Source: Semisulcospira habei
Taxonomy: Eukaryota > Mollusca > Gastropoda > Semisulcospiridae
DNA length: 64,000 bases
Reading direction: 5' to 3'
NCBI GenBank assembly: GCA_036245525.1
Contig: BTPG01000003.1
Location: 211,978,445-212,042,444, forward strand
Under the pieces are notes generated by a model. The model was not told the DNA's origin, searched no databases, and saw only the letters and a list, made by a program, of their open reading frames with translations. Below, piece after piece: positions 1-10,654 of this stretch. The position numbers and the translations under genes were made by a program. The number at the start of each line of letters is the position of its first letter. The stretch's first letter is position 1.

Positions 1-2
1 AA

Positions 3-155
3 CGTCAGAGGTCACGTGACGAGTCCGAAGACATCGATGACGAAGAAGACGACGACGACGTCACCATGGCGTCAATGTCCAACTCCATGGCGTCAAGTCA
101 GGACAGGAATGACATGTGGAACCCTTTCGCCTTCAAGTCGGAGAGACGCAGCGAG
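3..155 (+). CDS. Internal exon (5' incomplete) of a large scaffold-like protein
   Basis: Reading from base 3 gives 51 codons with no stop. They form a strongly acidic run (DESEDIDDEEDDDD), then a Ser/Met-rich stretch and WNPFAFKSERRSE. The exon ends at GAG followed by a GT donor (GTTAAT) at 156, in phase 0. The two following exons are also phase 0 and their frames join directly, so they are assigned to one gene. The acceptor lies left of the window. A second open frame here starts at base 16, but it runs straight into the ATTC microsatellite and is rejected. I do not recognise the family. The composition suggests a disordered cytoplasmic segment. Confidence 0.6.
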
Positions 156-165
156 GTTAATATTT

Positions 166-480
166 CTTTCTTTTCATTCATTCATTCATTCATTCATTCA
201 TTCATTCATTTATTCATTCATTCATTCATTCATTCATTCATTCATTCATTCATTCATTCATCCATTCATTCATTCATTCATTCATTCATTTATTCATTCA
301 TTTTTTATTTCTTTGTATAGTTTATGTACTTATTTATTATTCATTGTATTCATTCATTCATTTTAAATTGTATTCATTCATTCATTTTTAAATTTAATTC
401 ATTCATTCATTCGTTCATTTGTTATTTATTTTCATAGTTTATGCATTCATTCATTCATTCATTCAAATGTTTATTCATTC
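166..480. repeat. (ATTC)n tetranucleotide microsatellite in intron 1
   Basis: A long, imperfect run of ATTC units starts just after the donor of the first exon and decays through ATTT variants to about 480. It creates open frames of Ser-Phe-Ile-His repeats, which are not coding. Confidence 0.95.
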
Positions 481-672
481 CATTGTCAATTTCACGTACA
501 CCCCACGACCGCGGTTGCTTACTCATTTTCTTTCTCTAGAAAACTATTTCAACAAAAGCAGATGAAGCTGCTCAGTGCCAGCTGACTCCATATTGTGATT
601 CTGTCATCTTCGTTAGTTCAACACGCAAGCAAACCCTAGCTGCTTCATAAACATGGATTCAAAGTGGTGTCA

Positions 673-738
673 GCAAGAGTGATAGATGCTCACGAACCCA
701 CGCGACTGCGGGGGCTCATGAGGATCTATACCTCTTGC
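673..738. repeat. Family A palindrome (hairpin), left arm degenerate
   Basis: The right arm (GGGGCTCATGAGGATCTATACCTCTTGC) pairs with a left arm that carries several mismatches. It lies inside a longer family-A element whose right end reads GCATTGAACGGGTTAA at 765-780. That terminal TTAA is shared with the next element. Confidence 0.85.
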
Positions 739-776
739 AGCTTGATGGTGTTCAGTTTTTCTCGGCATTGAACGGG

Positions 777-991
777 TTAACTCATTCTACCCCAGCACCG
801 AAATCCCCCAAATGTTGCCGTTGTTCTCTGAAGACTGCATTGCAGCGCAGTACACAGATCGACCATGATAGTTCAAGGGTGATGCCAGAATAGCTTGGCG
901 CCCGTAGGCGCCAAGCTATTCTGGCATCACCCTTGAACTATCATGGTCGATCCTTATCTTGCTGTGGTGTGTCTGGGGTAGAATGAGTTAA
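777..991 (+). mobile_element. Family B (B2 type) TTAA-bounded hairpin MITE
   Basis: The termini are perfect 19-bp inverted repeats (TTAACTCATTCTACCCCAG and its complement), bounded by TTAA, 215 bp in all. The centre, 857-952, is a near-perfect 96-bp palindrome with a tiny loop at GGCGCC...GGCGCC. There is no coding capacity. The TTAA target and TTAAC terminus resemble piggyBac-type elements by inference. The element abuts a family-A element at a shared TTAA. Confidence 0.85.
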
Positions 992-1082
992 AGCTTTTTT
1001 TCCTCTCCCATAAGTTTGTTGCTCTATGCATGTAAAAAGTGTCAATGTCGGTAAAACTGAGGCCGAGTTAGATACACACGGA

Positions 1083-1229
1083 TTAACCCATTTACTTCAC
1101 GGCCGCATTTTCAACATTTTGGAGTTGACTATGCACCAGTTGCGGGAGATGGATCGACCATGACAATTGAATTCAATTGTCATGGTCGATCCATCTCCTG
1201 TTGTAGCGCTTCGGAGCTAAATGGGTTAA
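1083..1229 (+). mobile_element. Family B element with apex-less palindrome
   Basis: TTAACCCATTTA opens and TAAATGGGTTAA closes this 147-bp element. The hairpin at 1144-1200 keeps only the base of the family-B stem (GATCGACCATGA), closed by CAATTGAATTCAATTG. The whole GC-rich top of the usual stem is absent from both arms, and the remaining palindrome is near perfect. Confidence 0.85.
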
Positions 1230-1622
1230 GCAGCTACATGACATATCGATTTCTTAGATCCAATCTCAAATAAACAGACAGACGCAGCACGTCTTTGTTC
1301 TTGACCTAGGTCAGCGTGCCTAGTCAGAGCTCTGTCCAGGGCACAGGCACATGATGATCGTTGCGTAACCGACTACGCAATGAACCCAGTGGGCGAATAT
1401 CCTCGGGCCGACGGCGGCAGTAGTTGGCCCGCGCACGGCTGACTGGGGGTCTTCGGCAAAAGTGAACGCAGACAGGTCCATGCCTCGAGCAAGTTCAACA
1501 TGATATTTGACTTCAATGCGATCTACTTTCAATGCGCGCTTCGCACACTCCTCCGCTTCGTAATCGGATTAGCTGGCGGAGTTGCGTGCATAGCCAAGCT
1601 GCAGGTGATTGGCTGTCGCGTT

Positions 1623-1872
1623 TCAAATTGAAAGAAGTACTTAACGGAGAAAGAAACATTCTTAGAACAGACAGTTCCAACACAATTTATTAAATGCAGT
1701 TGCCACATTCCTTCTTCGATAAATGATGACAAGTAGCGACTGATCTCTATCTTTGTTTGTTTGTCTGTTTTGAGAAATGGTATTTACCCGAAATATGAAT
1801 AAATTGTGTTGTGTTGTAAGTGTCTTTTCTAACCGTGTTTCTTTCTCCGTTGGGTACTTCTTTGCATTTTAC
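1623..1872. mobile_element. Short inverted-repeat element (AACGGAGAAAGAAAC family)
   Basis: The left arm (about 1623-1695: AACGGAGAAAGAAAC, then AGAACAGACAG and ACACAATTTATTAA) recurs as its reverse complement at about 1795-1872. Related copies lie at 23724-24212 and 36093-36209. No reading frame was seen between the arms, which fits a non-autonomous inverted-repeat element. Confidence 0.7.
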
Positions 1873-2287
1873 ACGCTTGGCAGTCACCTTTTTGGTCTGG
1901 ATTTCAAATTGAAAGAGCATTGAAAGAAAATATGACCCGTTCTATTTGGGCTAAAATTCAACTCTTGGAGCGGCGTAAGCATCATTTCAATCCCCGTCTG
2001 CGGGCACCTTTACACCGAAGACGGATTCTGTTCTCGATTACGCAACGATCATCGCGTGCATGTCGGCGAGGTGACGCAATACTCGGCCGTAACCTTTATC
2101 TCTATAACGCTACACGGTAAGCAATACGCCCAGGGGACTAACGTCACCTTGAGGTGGCTGTGTGCGAGCATTCTAACGCTGATGTCGGCTGCATGATCTT
2201 TGTGCAGTAGGCTACCGTACTCATCCAGATTAACGCAACAATTTAACCCCCGCAACTGCTACTAACAATACCTTTCGTACCCGCGTA

Positions 2288-2397
2288 CCTTAACTACTTC
2301 ACTGCTGAGAAAATCTGAACGCTACCCAAATGCAAGAGGCATAGATCCTCATGAGCCCCCGCTGTCGCGGGGGCTCATGAGGATCTATGCCTCTTGC
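2288..2397 (-). mobile_element. Family A hairpin element, minus orientation
   Basis: TTAACTACTTCACTGCTGAGAAAA at the left is the diverged complement of the usual family-A right end. The hairpin itself is 2332-2397: GCAAGAGGCATAGATCCTC pairs perfectly with GAGGATCTATGCCTCTTGC around a GCTGTC apex. It lies in intron 1, 203 bp before the next exon. Confidence 0.85.
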
Positions 2398-2599
2398 ATA
2401 ATCCACGCTCCTTTGACGTCTTGGGATTTTTGAAGTTGAAATTAGAAGGTTTTCAAAAACACAGTCAGCGTCCAATGTTTAACCACTACTATCAATACAG
2501 TTCCAATAAAAAACGCGCAGTTGCGCGTCTTTTCCGCCGAGTGGCATGGTCAGTAGCAGGTAAGGAGTTAAAAGGTTTTATTGTTACTTTCTGAACCAG

Positions 2600-2686
2600 G
2601 ATGAGAGCTCGGACGGTCAAGAAATGATGGACTTCTCCTCCTTTAGTGGACTCCGGCGCTACGACAATATTGAGGACATGAGTCAG
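2600..2686 (+). CDS. Small internal exon of the scaffold-like gene
   Basis: A pyrimidine-rich tract and CAG acceptor (TTTCTGAACCAG) precede 29 phase-0 codons, beginning DESSDGQEMMDFSSFSG and ending YDNIEDMSQ. They are followed by GTGGGT, a good donor. Phase and acidic/Ser-rich composition match both neighbouring exons. It is too short and too little conserved for me to name a family. Confidence 0.65.
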
Positions 2687-3314
2687 GTGGGTGCAGCGGC
2701 CCAGAGCAGCAGCAGTCGGTGGATCGACCGTGAAACGTTAAGGGGGTAGTGTCTGATTAGCTTGGCACTGAGGGAAAACAAAATTCATCCAGCCGGGAAA
2801 TATTCATGAAGAGGACAGATGTGTAGCAGTGAGATATGAAGAGTAGACCCAATGCCACGTCATTTTTTTTTTTTTTTTGACGCAGGGGTTAGTTGTATGT
2901 GTAGGCTTACATCCTGCGCAAGCCACTAAGCGAGGCGCTCTTCTACAAGGGGCCAGCTGCATGAGAGAGCCTAGTCCTGCGCCGGTCACTGAGCAAGGTG
3001 TCCCGCTGTAGAGGAGCAACTTGCTTCCCCAGTAAGCAGAGCGCCTTGGACCCACGACGGCCGCACGTGGGCCCGAAGACTTTTTGTTACTGGGGTTAGC
3101 GGCTGGCGCAGGACTAAGTTCCCTCGTGCAGCTGAACCTAGCCGCATCTGACTTAGTGGCGTGCGCAGGGTGTAAGCGCACTCGCACAGCTGGCCCAATG
3201 TTCCGGTTCTTTTGTAGGTATTCTGATCGTAACAAGAATGGACGTTGTGCTTAACATCAGAATTTGGTCTGGAAAAGGTGCGTACCAAAGACTGCCTGTG
3301 AGATGAGTCACTAA
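2687..3314. other. Intron 2: half family-B arm, poly-T and GC-rich quasi-repeats
   Basis: A degenerate half of family B lies near 2720-2772 (GATCGACCGTGA... GATTAGCTTGGC). A T-run is at 2862-2878. Positions 2880-3200 hold GC-rich, partly self-repeating sequence (units with CCTGCGC, CACTRAGC and CAGCTG) with a GTGCGGCC/GGCCGCAC core. No gene was seen. Confidence 0.5.
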
Positions 3315-3381
3315 GTGTGCCGGTCTGTGATTTCGGACCTTACGGCTTACGCCGTAAGGTCCAAAATCACAGACCGGCACA
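3315..3381. repeat. Family C palindrome
   Basis: GTGTGCCGGTCTGTGATTT pairs with AAATCACAGACCGGCAC, with a CCTTACGGC...GCCGTAAGG apex. The CCGG variant is present in both arms, whereas other copies read CTGG/CCAG. The element ends 96 bp before the acceptor of the large exon. Confidence 0.9.
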
Positions 3382-3477
3382 GGAAAAATGTTGCTTCTCA
3401 CAGGTGAGACAGATAAACGTAATATTATTTGTTCCCTACGGGTGAGACAGGTACACGTCTTATTTTGTTTTCCGCAG

Positions 3478-5241
3478 GTGGGTCAGCTGTACCAGGACGA
3501 GGACGAGCTGATTCACGCTGTGGCCACAGAAGCGGCGGACGCGGCCATAGCAGCGGCGCTGGAGGAGCACAGGCGGATGCTGCGCCAGCATGAGGACGAG
3601 AACGGGAACCCGCCTTCCCCCACAGACGACGCCCCCTTCCCGTCCTGCACCAGCCAGGCCCAGGCGGCCCCCACGTCGTCAGCACTCCCAGTCAGCACGA
3701 ACTCTGGCATGGGCGACAGGTCCAGGGTGACGACCACGACCAGCGGGCGGCTGGAGGGTCAGGAGGAGGACGCCAGGAGCCAGAGACGCGCCCTGGAGGC
3801 GCACATCAGTGACGAGATCAGCAAGATTACGCAGGGGATGCAGGACATCGTGAGGCGGGGTGCCGCCGACATCAAGCCCATCCCGCCGCCCAAACCCCGC
3901 CGCAGACTGCCTGAACCCACGATCGAGATGACCTCTACAGCCGGGGCTGGGATCCTGGCCGCCGCCGCCGTGCCGACGTCTGTCACCTTCAGCAAGACGC
4001 CTGCACAACCAACTACCGCTGCGCCGTCTCTATCTCCGTCTCTACGGAGAGCAAGGACCAGCAAACCTGAAGTCAGAGTGAGAATGACGGACAAAGTGGA
4101 GGAAATACCACCGGTTGTGACCTCAAGTTCACCATCAAAATCTTTGGCCTTGAGTTCTCCTTCAAAAGTCGTGACGTCAACTTCACCTTCAAAAGTCGTG
4201 ACAACAAGTTTTTCCAAAGCTGCTGAAGACAAACCGGTGTGCGAGGGAGCATCAGCGTCTACCTCCTCGCCGTCTGGATCAGTAGGAGAGCCTGATTCTA
4301 GCGGCATCCCTCGACAGGACTCGGCGGAGAAACGCAAAGCTAAGGACCTGAAGGCCAAGCCCAGTCCGCTCCTGATTCAGCACATAGAGGCAGAGGAGCA
4401 GTCCGTGTCGCCGCACTACAAGGTGATGGACTCTCCGCCCACGCCGGAACACAAGCACATCAAGCGAGAGTTCTCGGAGAGCACGTCAGTGTCGCCATCC
4501 TCCTCGCCCGATAACGACCAGTACATGTTCCCTTCCCCCGTCACGCCCCCAGACTCAGACTCCTCCCCTCCCAAGCCCCACTCTCCGTCCTCGGCCGGCA
4601 CGGATCTGGACGAGGAAAGTCTGCAGTACGTTAGCGCTAGAGAGTTGATGGATCAGGACAGTCTGCATTACGTCAATCCCAGAGAGCTGACGTCTGAGGA
4701 GGAGCTTCAGTACGTCAGAAAGCTTAGAGACGAGGAAAATCCCTACGTCAATACGCGAGATCTGAGGCGAGACGAGGACAGTGTACAGTACGTCAACACT
4801 CGAGGCTCGAGGCGAGAAGACAGTACTGGTGGTCAGATCTCGAGTTGTGACGTACGGACGTATGTGAACACTCGAGATCTGACCACCAGCTCCAGTAGCA
4901 GTAATGCAGGGGACGTGGCTACGTTCAGCACCAGCACGTCACTCGCGGCCAGTGCAAGTTTCGATCCGCGCTCAGACCCTGTGTCGAGAACAGTGGATAC
5001 TGTCGGCCAGGACGCCAGGGTTGGAGAAAGAAGGGCCCCACCTCCTGTACCTGTTCGGAGTAAAGTTCCTGTGGTTTCCTCTGATGACACTTCCCGAGCG
5101 AACCTCACCAGCAGCACTACGACTGCTACGATACCGTCAACCGCGAGCACGCCGAAGGTGGAGCGTCAGTCATCAGAAGGAACGGATACAGACGGGTCAG
5201 AGTCGGCCAGCGTGCGGGACAAGATCCGTGCTTTTGAACAG
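3478..5241 (+). CDS. Large exon (588 codons) of the scaffold-like protein
   Basis: The acceptor TTTTGTTTTCCGCAG precedes VGQLYQDEDELIHAVATEAA, and the exon ends DKIRAFEQ before a GTGAGC donor. Visible parts, in order, are: an acidic/Ala-rich probable helix (about residues 1-40); a proline-rich IPPPKPRRRLPEP, an SH3-ligand-like site (about 140); Ser/Thr/Pro-rich repeats with SPSK units (about 215-250); and a block with four Tyr-Val-Asn motifs (YVNP once, YVNT three times, 4667-4876). A second proline-rich site, APPPVPVRSKVP, lies near 5040. pYxN is the known Grb2 SH2-binding motif, so a tyrosine-phosphorylated docking scaffold is inferred, not shown. Codon third positions are GC-rich, unlike the flanks. 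The gene name is not recognised. Confidence 0.75.
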
Positions 5242-5261
5242 GTGAGCAATCAGTGTTGCTG

Positions 5262-5506
5262 TGTGTGTGTGGTGGGGGGGGGGGGGGGGGGGGGGCGAAG
5301 GGTAGACGTATTAGCATATGTGCGTGGGGGAAGGGAAAGGGTAATAAGGGTGAAGAGATCGGAGAGGGAGGTTGGTAGAAGGGGGAGAGGGGGGGGGGGG
5401 AGAGTGGAAGGGAGGTAACTGAAGAAAGAGGGACCCAGTGCGCAAAGGCCATGGGGGGGGGGGGGGGGGGGGGGTGAGAGAGAGGGGGGAAGAGAGAGAG
5501 AGAGAG

Positions 5507-5590
<84 letters not shown>
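5262..5590. repeat. Low-complexity cluster: poly-G, GA and (TG)n
   Basis: G-runs lie at about 5274-5296, 5391-5400 and 5452-5474, followed by (GA)n and a (TG)n run of about 80 bp to 5590. The cluster starts directly behind the exon donor. All open frames through it are repeat artefacts. Confidence 0.95.
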
Positions 5591-5591
<1 letters not shown>

Positions 5592-6086
5592 CAGAGGAGA
5601 GAGAACTGACGTGTGTGACTGTAGGTGAACACGACTGGAACATATTTCAGTACGCGGGAGGGCTGTCCATGTTACAAAGCGTGTGTGTATTCTGTAACGG
5701 TCAAGCTTTTTCTTAAATGCTGGTCTGTGAGTTTAGCCTTTACAGCTTCAAGATCAGCTTCGCAGATCAGCACACCTATCGCTTGATTTGAAAAATCCAA
5801 AAGTTCGTCGATGTTACAAAATGGGCCAACTCGTAATCTGAATAAATTTAAAATGTGTGAATCAATCAGGTTTGTACACAAAAAATCCATGTCCCGCACT
5901 CAAGCCTCTGTGCTAGTACTAGTAGTACTAGAGTACAGTTCTTTCAGCATGGTTTTAATGGCAGCGCGTAAGGCACACAACAGTACAACCTCGAGGAGCT
6001 TATAAATGTTCTTGTTAGCCTCTCAAGTCTTGCGCATAAACCTGCATATCTCCTTATATAGAGGTAAATTGGGCCCATCTCTGACA

Positions 6087-6150
6087 GCAAGAGGCATAGA
6101 TTCTCATGAGCCCCTGCAAAGCAGGGGTCATGATAATCTATGCCTCTTGC
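6087..6150. repeat. Family A palindrome
   Basis: GCAAGAGGCATAGATTCTCATGAGCCCCTGC pairs with GCAGGGGTCATGATAATCTATGCCTCTTGC, with small losses in the right arm. It belongs to the TTCTC/CCTGC subtype. The flanking sequences 5591-6086 and 6151-6798 show no gene or other recognised repeat. Confidence 0.85.
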
Positions 6151-6798
6151 AGATGTAAATCTGATTGTGTCCAGAGTTTGTTCTGCCGTAATTAAGGGCT
6201 CGGAAACGAGTGCGCGCTGCGTACGGAACAGTGAGTTATCGACCTTGGATGGCGAAGAGGCATGTAGAGTTATCGATCGTGACTGAGGTACAGGCGGGAG
6301 GGCACATAAATGGACTAGCGCTGTTATGTTCGTGTTCAAAGCAGTCTAATTGGACACAAAGACTTTTCAGTGCGGCCTGGAACTAAATTTGGCCTTCCGC
6401 ATTGTCCGGCGGGCGGTTTATTTTTATGTTCCGGCATAGGTGGGAGTGGGTGGGAGGATGCAATCAAATTTTCCCTTCCAAAGCCTAACCTGACATGAAG
6501 AGGTGCTAGGCTAAAGAGATGCTAGACGCACCTTTTGATTGGTAAGGCTAGGTACGGTGCGGAAAAAAAGTAAAGGTAAGATGAGGTTAAAAAAAAATAA
6601 AAATAGACGAGACCACTATGCGTACGTCACAGACAGCAAAGAAGGAGGTGTGCAATAAAACTTTAAGTAATACTAAGTAAGCATACATATTTCACTCCTA
6701 GCGTCACATTTGGGAGATCATTCGGCCTTGGGAGCCCAAAAGCTGTGTTGTATTAGCTTTATTTTCATGCTGATAAAGCACTGTTCACGCACAGATCC

Positions 6799-7552
6799 GA
6801 ATACGGAGTAATACAAGAGCAATGTCAGAGCTAAAGGTTAAAATAATAGTTAGTCAGTTAGTTAGTTAGTTAGTCAGTTAAAGAGTTAGTTAGTTAGTTA
6901 TTAGTTATTAGTTAGTTAGTTAGTTAAAGAGTTAGTTAGTTATTAGTTAGTTAGTTAAAGAGTTAGTTAAAGAGTTAGTTAAAGAGTTAGTGAAAGATTT
7001 AGTTAGTTAGTTAAAGTCATCTCACGGCGGGAAGGATAAAAGCCTGGTCAGCCAGACTAAGAGAAAGGTCTTAAAACATGACGTAAATACAGTTTAAACG
7101 TATTCTTAGCTAAAAGATCGCACAGGTCAATCGTGCATGTCTACATCATAAGAACAGTCAGATTTGTATAGACTGCAGAGACTTAAATTGTGTAAAACAA
7201 ATAGATGGTTAAAATAATAATGATAATCATCATCACCATCACCATCACCATCATCATCATAACCATATTAATATAATCATAATATAGTAATAATAAAATA
7301 ATAATAGTAAGAAGAAGAAGAATACTAATATAACAACAACAGCAATATCAGTAACAACAACATCATTAACATCCATAAAATGATATAGATATTTTCCTTC
7401 CTCATTAGCCGTATAGATAAATACCTTCCTCTAATTTGTTACGTCTTACGTCATGCGTCATACGTCATACACACGTTACAAATTAACTAACTAACTAACT
7501 CTTTAACTAACTAACTAACTAACTAATAACTAAATAACTAACTCTTTAACTG

Positions 7553-7593
<41 letters not shown>

Positions 7594-7622
7594 TAACTAA
7601 CTCTTTAACTAACTAACTAAGG

Positions 7623-7656
<34 letters not shown>

Positions 7657-7713
7657 GACTAACTATTATTTTAACCTTTAGCTCTGACATTGCTCTTGTA
7701 TTACTCCGTATTC
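6799..7713. repeat. Large inverted repeat with (TTAG)n/(CTAA)n arms
   Basis: The outer about 60 bp of the left arm (GAATACGGAGTAATACAAGA... GGTTAAAATAATAGTTAGTC) is the exact complement of the right end at 7655-7713. Inside it lie (TTAG)n at about 6851-7012 and (CTAA)n at about 7481-7660. The spacer starts with a SINE-like body (TCTCACGGCGGGAAGG) that recurs in complement near 59280-59335, then CAT and AAT microsatellites. No reading frame was seen. Confidence 0.85.
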
Positions 7714-7759
7714 AAGGCACACGTTCGTCGCGCGCTCAAAATGAACACTACTGGTTTGT

Positions 7760-7937
7760 TTAACTCATTCAGCCCGACGCACCTATTTACCCAAATCTGG
7801 GAGGCGTCATCTAACGACTAAGGACCTTCTTGCAGGAGATAGATCGACCATGATAATTCAAGGGTAGTGCCAGATTAGCTTGGCGCCGACAGGCGCCAAG
7901 CTAATCTGGCACTACCCTCGATTACACTATCCTCGAA

Positions 7938-8014
<77 letters not shown>

Positions 8015-8235
8015 CATGTTAGGAATGCGCCTACATGGTGCGAGCGGATGTTTATTTAAAGAGTGAGTGCGTTCTAATTTTTTCTCCTTTTTAATTTTTA
8101 TTTTTTATTTTTTATGTGCTGTAAAGCGCTCCGAGCTTGCTGTTCGTGGGGAAGGGCGCTATATAAAAACTATGTATTATTATTATTATGGTCGACCCAC
8201 CTCCTGCTGTAGTGCGCCAGCGCTGATTGGGTTAA
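7760..8235 (-). mobile_element. Family B hairpin MITE interrupted by a retroposon
   Basis: TTAACTCATTCAGCCCGACG opens at 7760 and the other end is GATTGGGTTAAG at 8225-8236. The hairpin (about 7844-7938) is nearly complete, but its right base is displaced to 8190-8212 (TATGGTCGACCCACCTCCTG). Between them are (GT)n at 7939-8012 and a body ending AAAGCGCTCC...GGGCGCTATATAAA plus (TTA)n, a typical 3' tail of a SINE or LINE. The base of the hairpin is therefore split by a retroposed insert. Confidence 0.7.
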
Positions 8236-8396
8236 GGCGACGTGGGGTTATGTAGCTCCACCCGTTTGACAGTTCTGCCGTGAGACGTGACAGAACTGTA
8301 TAAACAAACCTGACAGCCATCAACGCGCTGGTAATGCGGCCTTTTGTGGTGCAAAAGTATCAAGTGAACGGTCTTTTTAGTGTCGGCCATTCATCT

Positions 8397-8448
8397 GCAA
8401 GAGGCATAATTATATTCTCATGAGCTGATGAGAGTCTATGCTTCTTGT
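8397..8448. repeat. Family A palindrome lacking its GC-rich apex
   Basis: GCAAGAGGCATA...TTCTCATGAGC pairs loosely with GATGAGAGTCTATGCTTCTTG. The GCCCCTGC...GCAGGGGC top of the stem is missing from both sides. Confidence 0.75.
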
Positions 8449-8611
8449 TGGCTAGATTTGTATCTGTGTTCCTTATTGGAAGGGTGTCGCATGGCTGCCA
8501 CTCTGTAACAATGGTGATGAAATGGGAATGAGTGCAAAAAACGCACAGTGCATTCCTAGGAAATCTCATGTATTCCTATCATCCTGCTGATCTCATTCAG
8601 CCCAGTTTAAT

Positions 8612-9012
8612 GTTTAATAATAATAATAATAGAAATAGAAATATGGAGTAACTATTATGTATTCGTATCATCCTGCTGATGTCATTTTGTCACTGTAATA
8701 ATATAATAATTTAAAAAAAATCATATTAGTATTATCGATATTACTGATCATCGTCATCAATAATAATAATAATAACAATAATAATAAATATAAATATAAA
8801 TGAATAATAAATAAATAATAAACATATAGTATTATCGATATTACTGATCATCATCGGCAATAATAATAATAATATAATAATAATAATAATAATAATAATA
8901 ACGATAATCACGATAATAAAATATTAAATAAATAAATAAATAAATAAAACTAATGTTGATGATTTGATAATCATCATCATCGTCATTATCGAAGAAGAAG
9001 AAGAAAAAAAAA
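8612..9012. repeat. AT-rich microsatellite field
   Basis: AAT, AAAT and CAT runs, with a duplicated segment (TAGTATTATCGATATTACTG at about 8727 and 8827). It ends in a GAA/poly-A run near 9012. No gene. Confidence 0.85.
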
Positions 9013-9432
9013 ACATTGGCTGAAATTAATTAAAACATGACCAGTGTCGAAAAGCAACTCATTTGAAAGGATCTGACGCCGGAGCGCTGTCTCTATTGAA
9101 CGTCAGATTTTCAGTACAAGGGGAGCTACTCTTTCAACGCCAGGCCGTCGGAGGATATGAATTTATTGCAATATTCTTAAGATGCATTTAAACGTATTAA
9201 TATACCAGCTTCCTTCTTGTCATGGACTTCTTTCCTACGTTGATTTTCATTCATTCAGTCGTTCATTAGCTGTTGTTGTTGTTTTTGTTGTTGTTTTTCA
9301 TAATGACCAGAAAATAAAGAAGGTATACATATTAATTGGTGTGTAAAATGCAGCCAGTAATCAAATTTTATTAAAATTTTACTATTAAGTGTAAAACAGT
9401 AACGCTGAAAAGGAGAAACGCAACTGTTAATG

Positions 9433-9500
9433 TGTGTGTCGGTCTTAGATTTTGGACGTTACGGCTGAAGTCGTACCGCACAAAATCACAGACCGACACA
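9433..9500. repeat. Family C palindrome, TCGG variant
   Basis: TGTGTGTCGGTCTTAGATTTTG faces CAAAATCACAGACCGACACA. Both arms share the CGG/CCG change relative to other copies. The apex is imperfect. Confidence 0.8.
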
Positions 9501-9615
9501 TCCAACAATACTATTCAAAACAGAGTTTATTCCCAGATTCTGACTTCATCTGTATGGCATGCACAAAGATTGCATTTTTTTGTGCTGCTCGGTGAATTTG
9601 ATGAATATGGTTATG

Positions 9616-9685
9616 TGTGTGCTGGACTGTGATTTTGTACCTAACGGCTGGAAGCCGTAAGGTCCAAAATCACAGGCCAGCACAC
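9616..9685. repeat. Family C palindrome
   Basis: GTGTGTGCTGGACTGTGATTTTG pairs with CAAAATCACAGGCCAGCACAC around CCTAACGGCTGGAAGCCGTAAGG. The stretch from 9686 to about 10302 shows no gene or recognised repeat. Confidence 0.85.
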
Positions 9686-10302
9686 GTTTGGAGAGGGGCC
9701 ATGCAATCAGCGTTGAGCGGTGCCTGTGCCAGCATTGAGCGATTTCTGTGCACATGCTACTCGCACACGCTACATCCCAATGGGCACTTTTATCGACCGG
9801 CGTCTTTCTAATGGTCTCTTTTATTGATCTCGTTTGCGCTCGTTTCATCTAGGACTCGTGGACGGTAAGGCTATTACAGATTTCTCTGCTTGATGCCGTG
9901 TGCATTTCCTTGATTTCAAGTCTGTATTGATGTTTTCCGTATCAAGGAATAGTTCCTATTTTGGGAGATGACTTCCGGATTTGTTTTGATTTGAAACGCT
10001 TTAACCTGAGTGTCGCCTGTAAATAACGCAGGCACGATCACTTGAGTTTCAACGACTAATCCTTTTCCACTTGAGTTTTTCCTGTGACACGTAAGGCGGT
10101 AATGGAGTCTTGATTTAAATGCTAATCCCCTTCCACTCCAGTTTAAAGTGGAAAAGGCTTAGTGTTTTTAACCAGGATTCAATTGCGGCGTTATATATTT
10201 CTTGTGACGTCTTGGCAAGTAACGCTGCAATGAATTTTTTTATTTAGTTACTGACTTATCTCTTTCGGTATCAATTATGTTTAACTTATTTAAGGAACCC
10301 CG

Positions 10303-10376
10303 CATCAATTGCTGCGAAAGAGTCGTATAGCGTTGCCGGCGGCAACGCTATACGACGCATTCGCAGCTATTGATGT
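10303..10376. repeat. Singleton palindrome with GTCGTATAGCGTTGCC core
   Basis: CATCAATTGCTGCGAAAGAG and GTCGTATAGCGTTGCC are answered by GGCAACGCTATACGAC and CATTCGCAGCTATTGATG, leaving essentially no loop. No other copy was found in this window. A T-run of about 30 bases follows at 10620-10650. Confidence 0.85.
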
Positions 10377-10617
10377 GACGCTCCTTGAATGAGTTATTAT
10401 TCCAGTTTTGATTAAAGTGTTCATTTGCAAGTCTTTTTCGCTCAGTTACTTTCTGTGAAGTATTGTCTGAATGCAACGCTAACGGGATTTCTGTACAGTT
10501 CCACTTTACTTCATATGTGTGTCTTCTGTCTACGGATAGCCCTGCCCTATAAATCCAAAAGACATTAAGTCCAAATTTGTGAAATTTGACATTTTCATTG
10601 TAATACAATCAAAAGTT

Positions 10618-10654
<37 letters not shown>

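Noticed and set aside
16..366. Open frames of repeated Ser-Phe-Ile-His at the left edge
   Set aside because: They are translations of the ATTC microsatellite. Only the acidic frame ending at 155 with a GT donor is supported.
5126..5643. Minus-strand frames rich in Thr-His and Pro near 5.1-5.6 kb
   Set aside because: They are translations of the (TG)n and poly-G tracts and of the antisense of the real exon.
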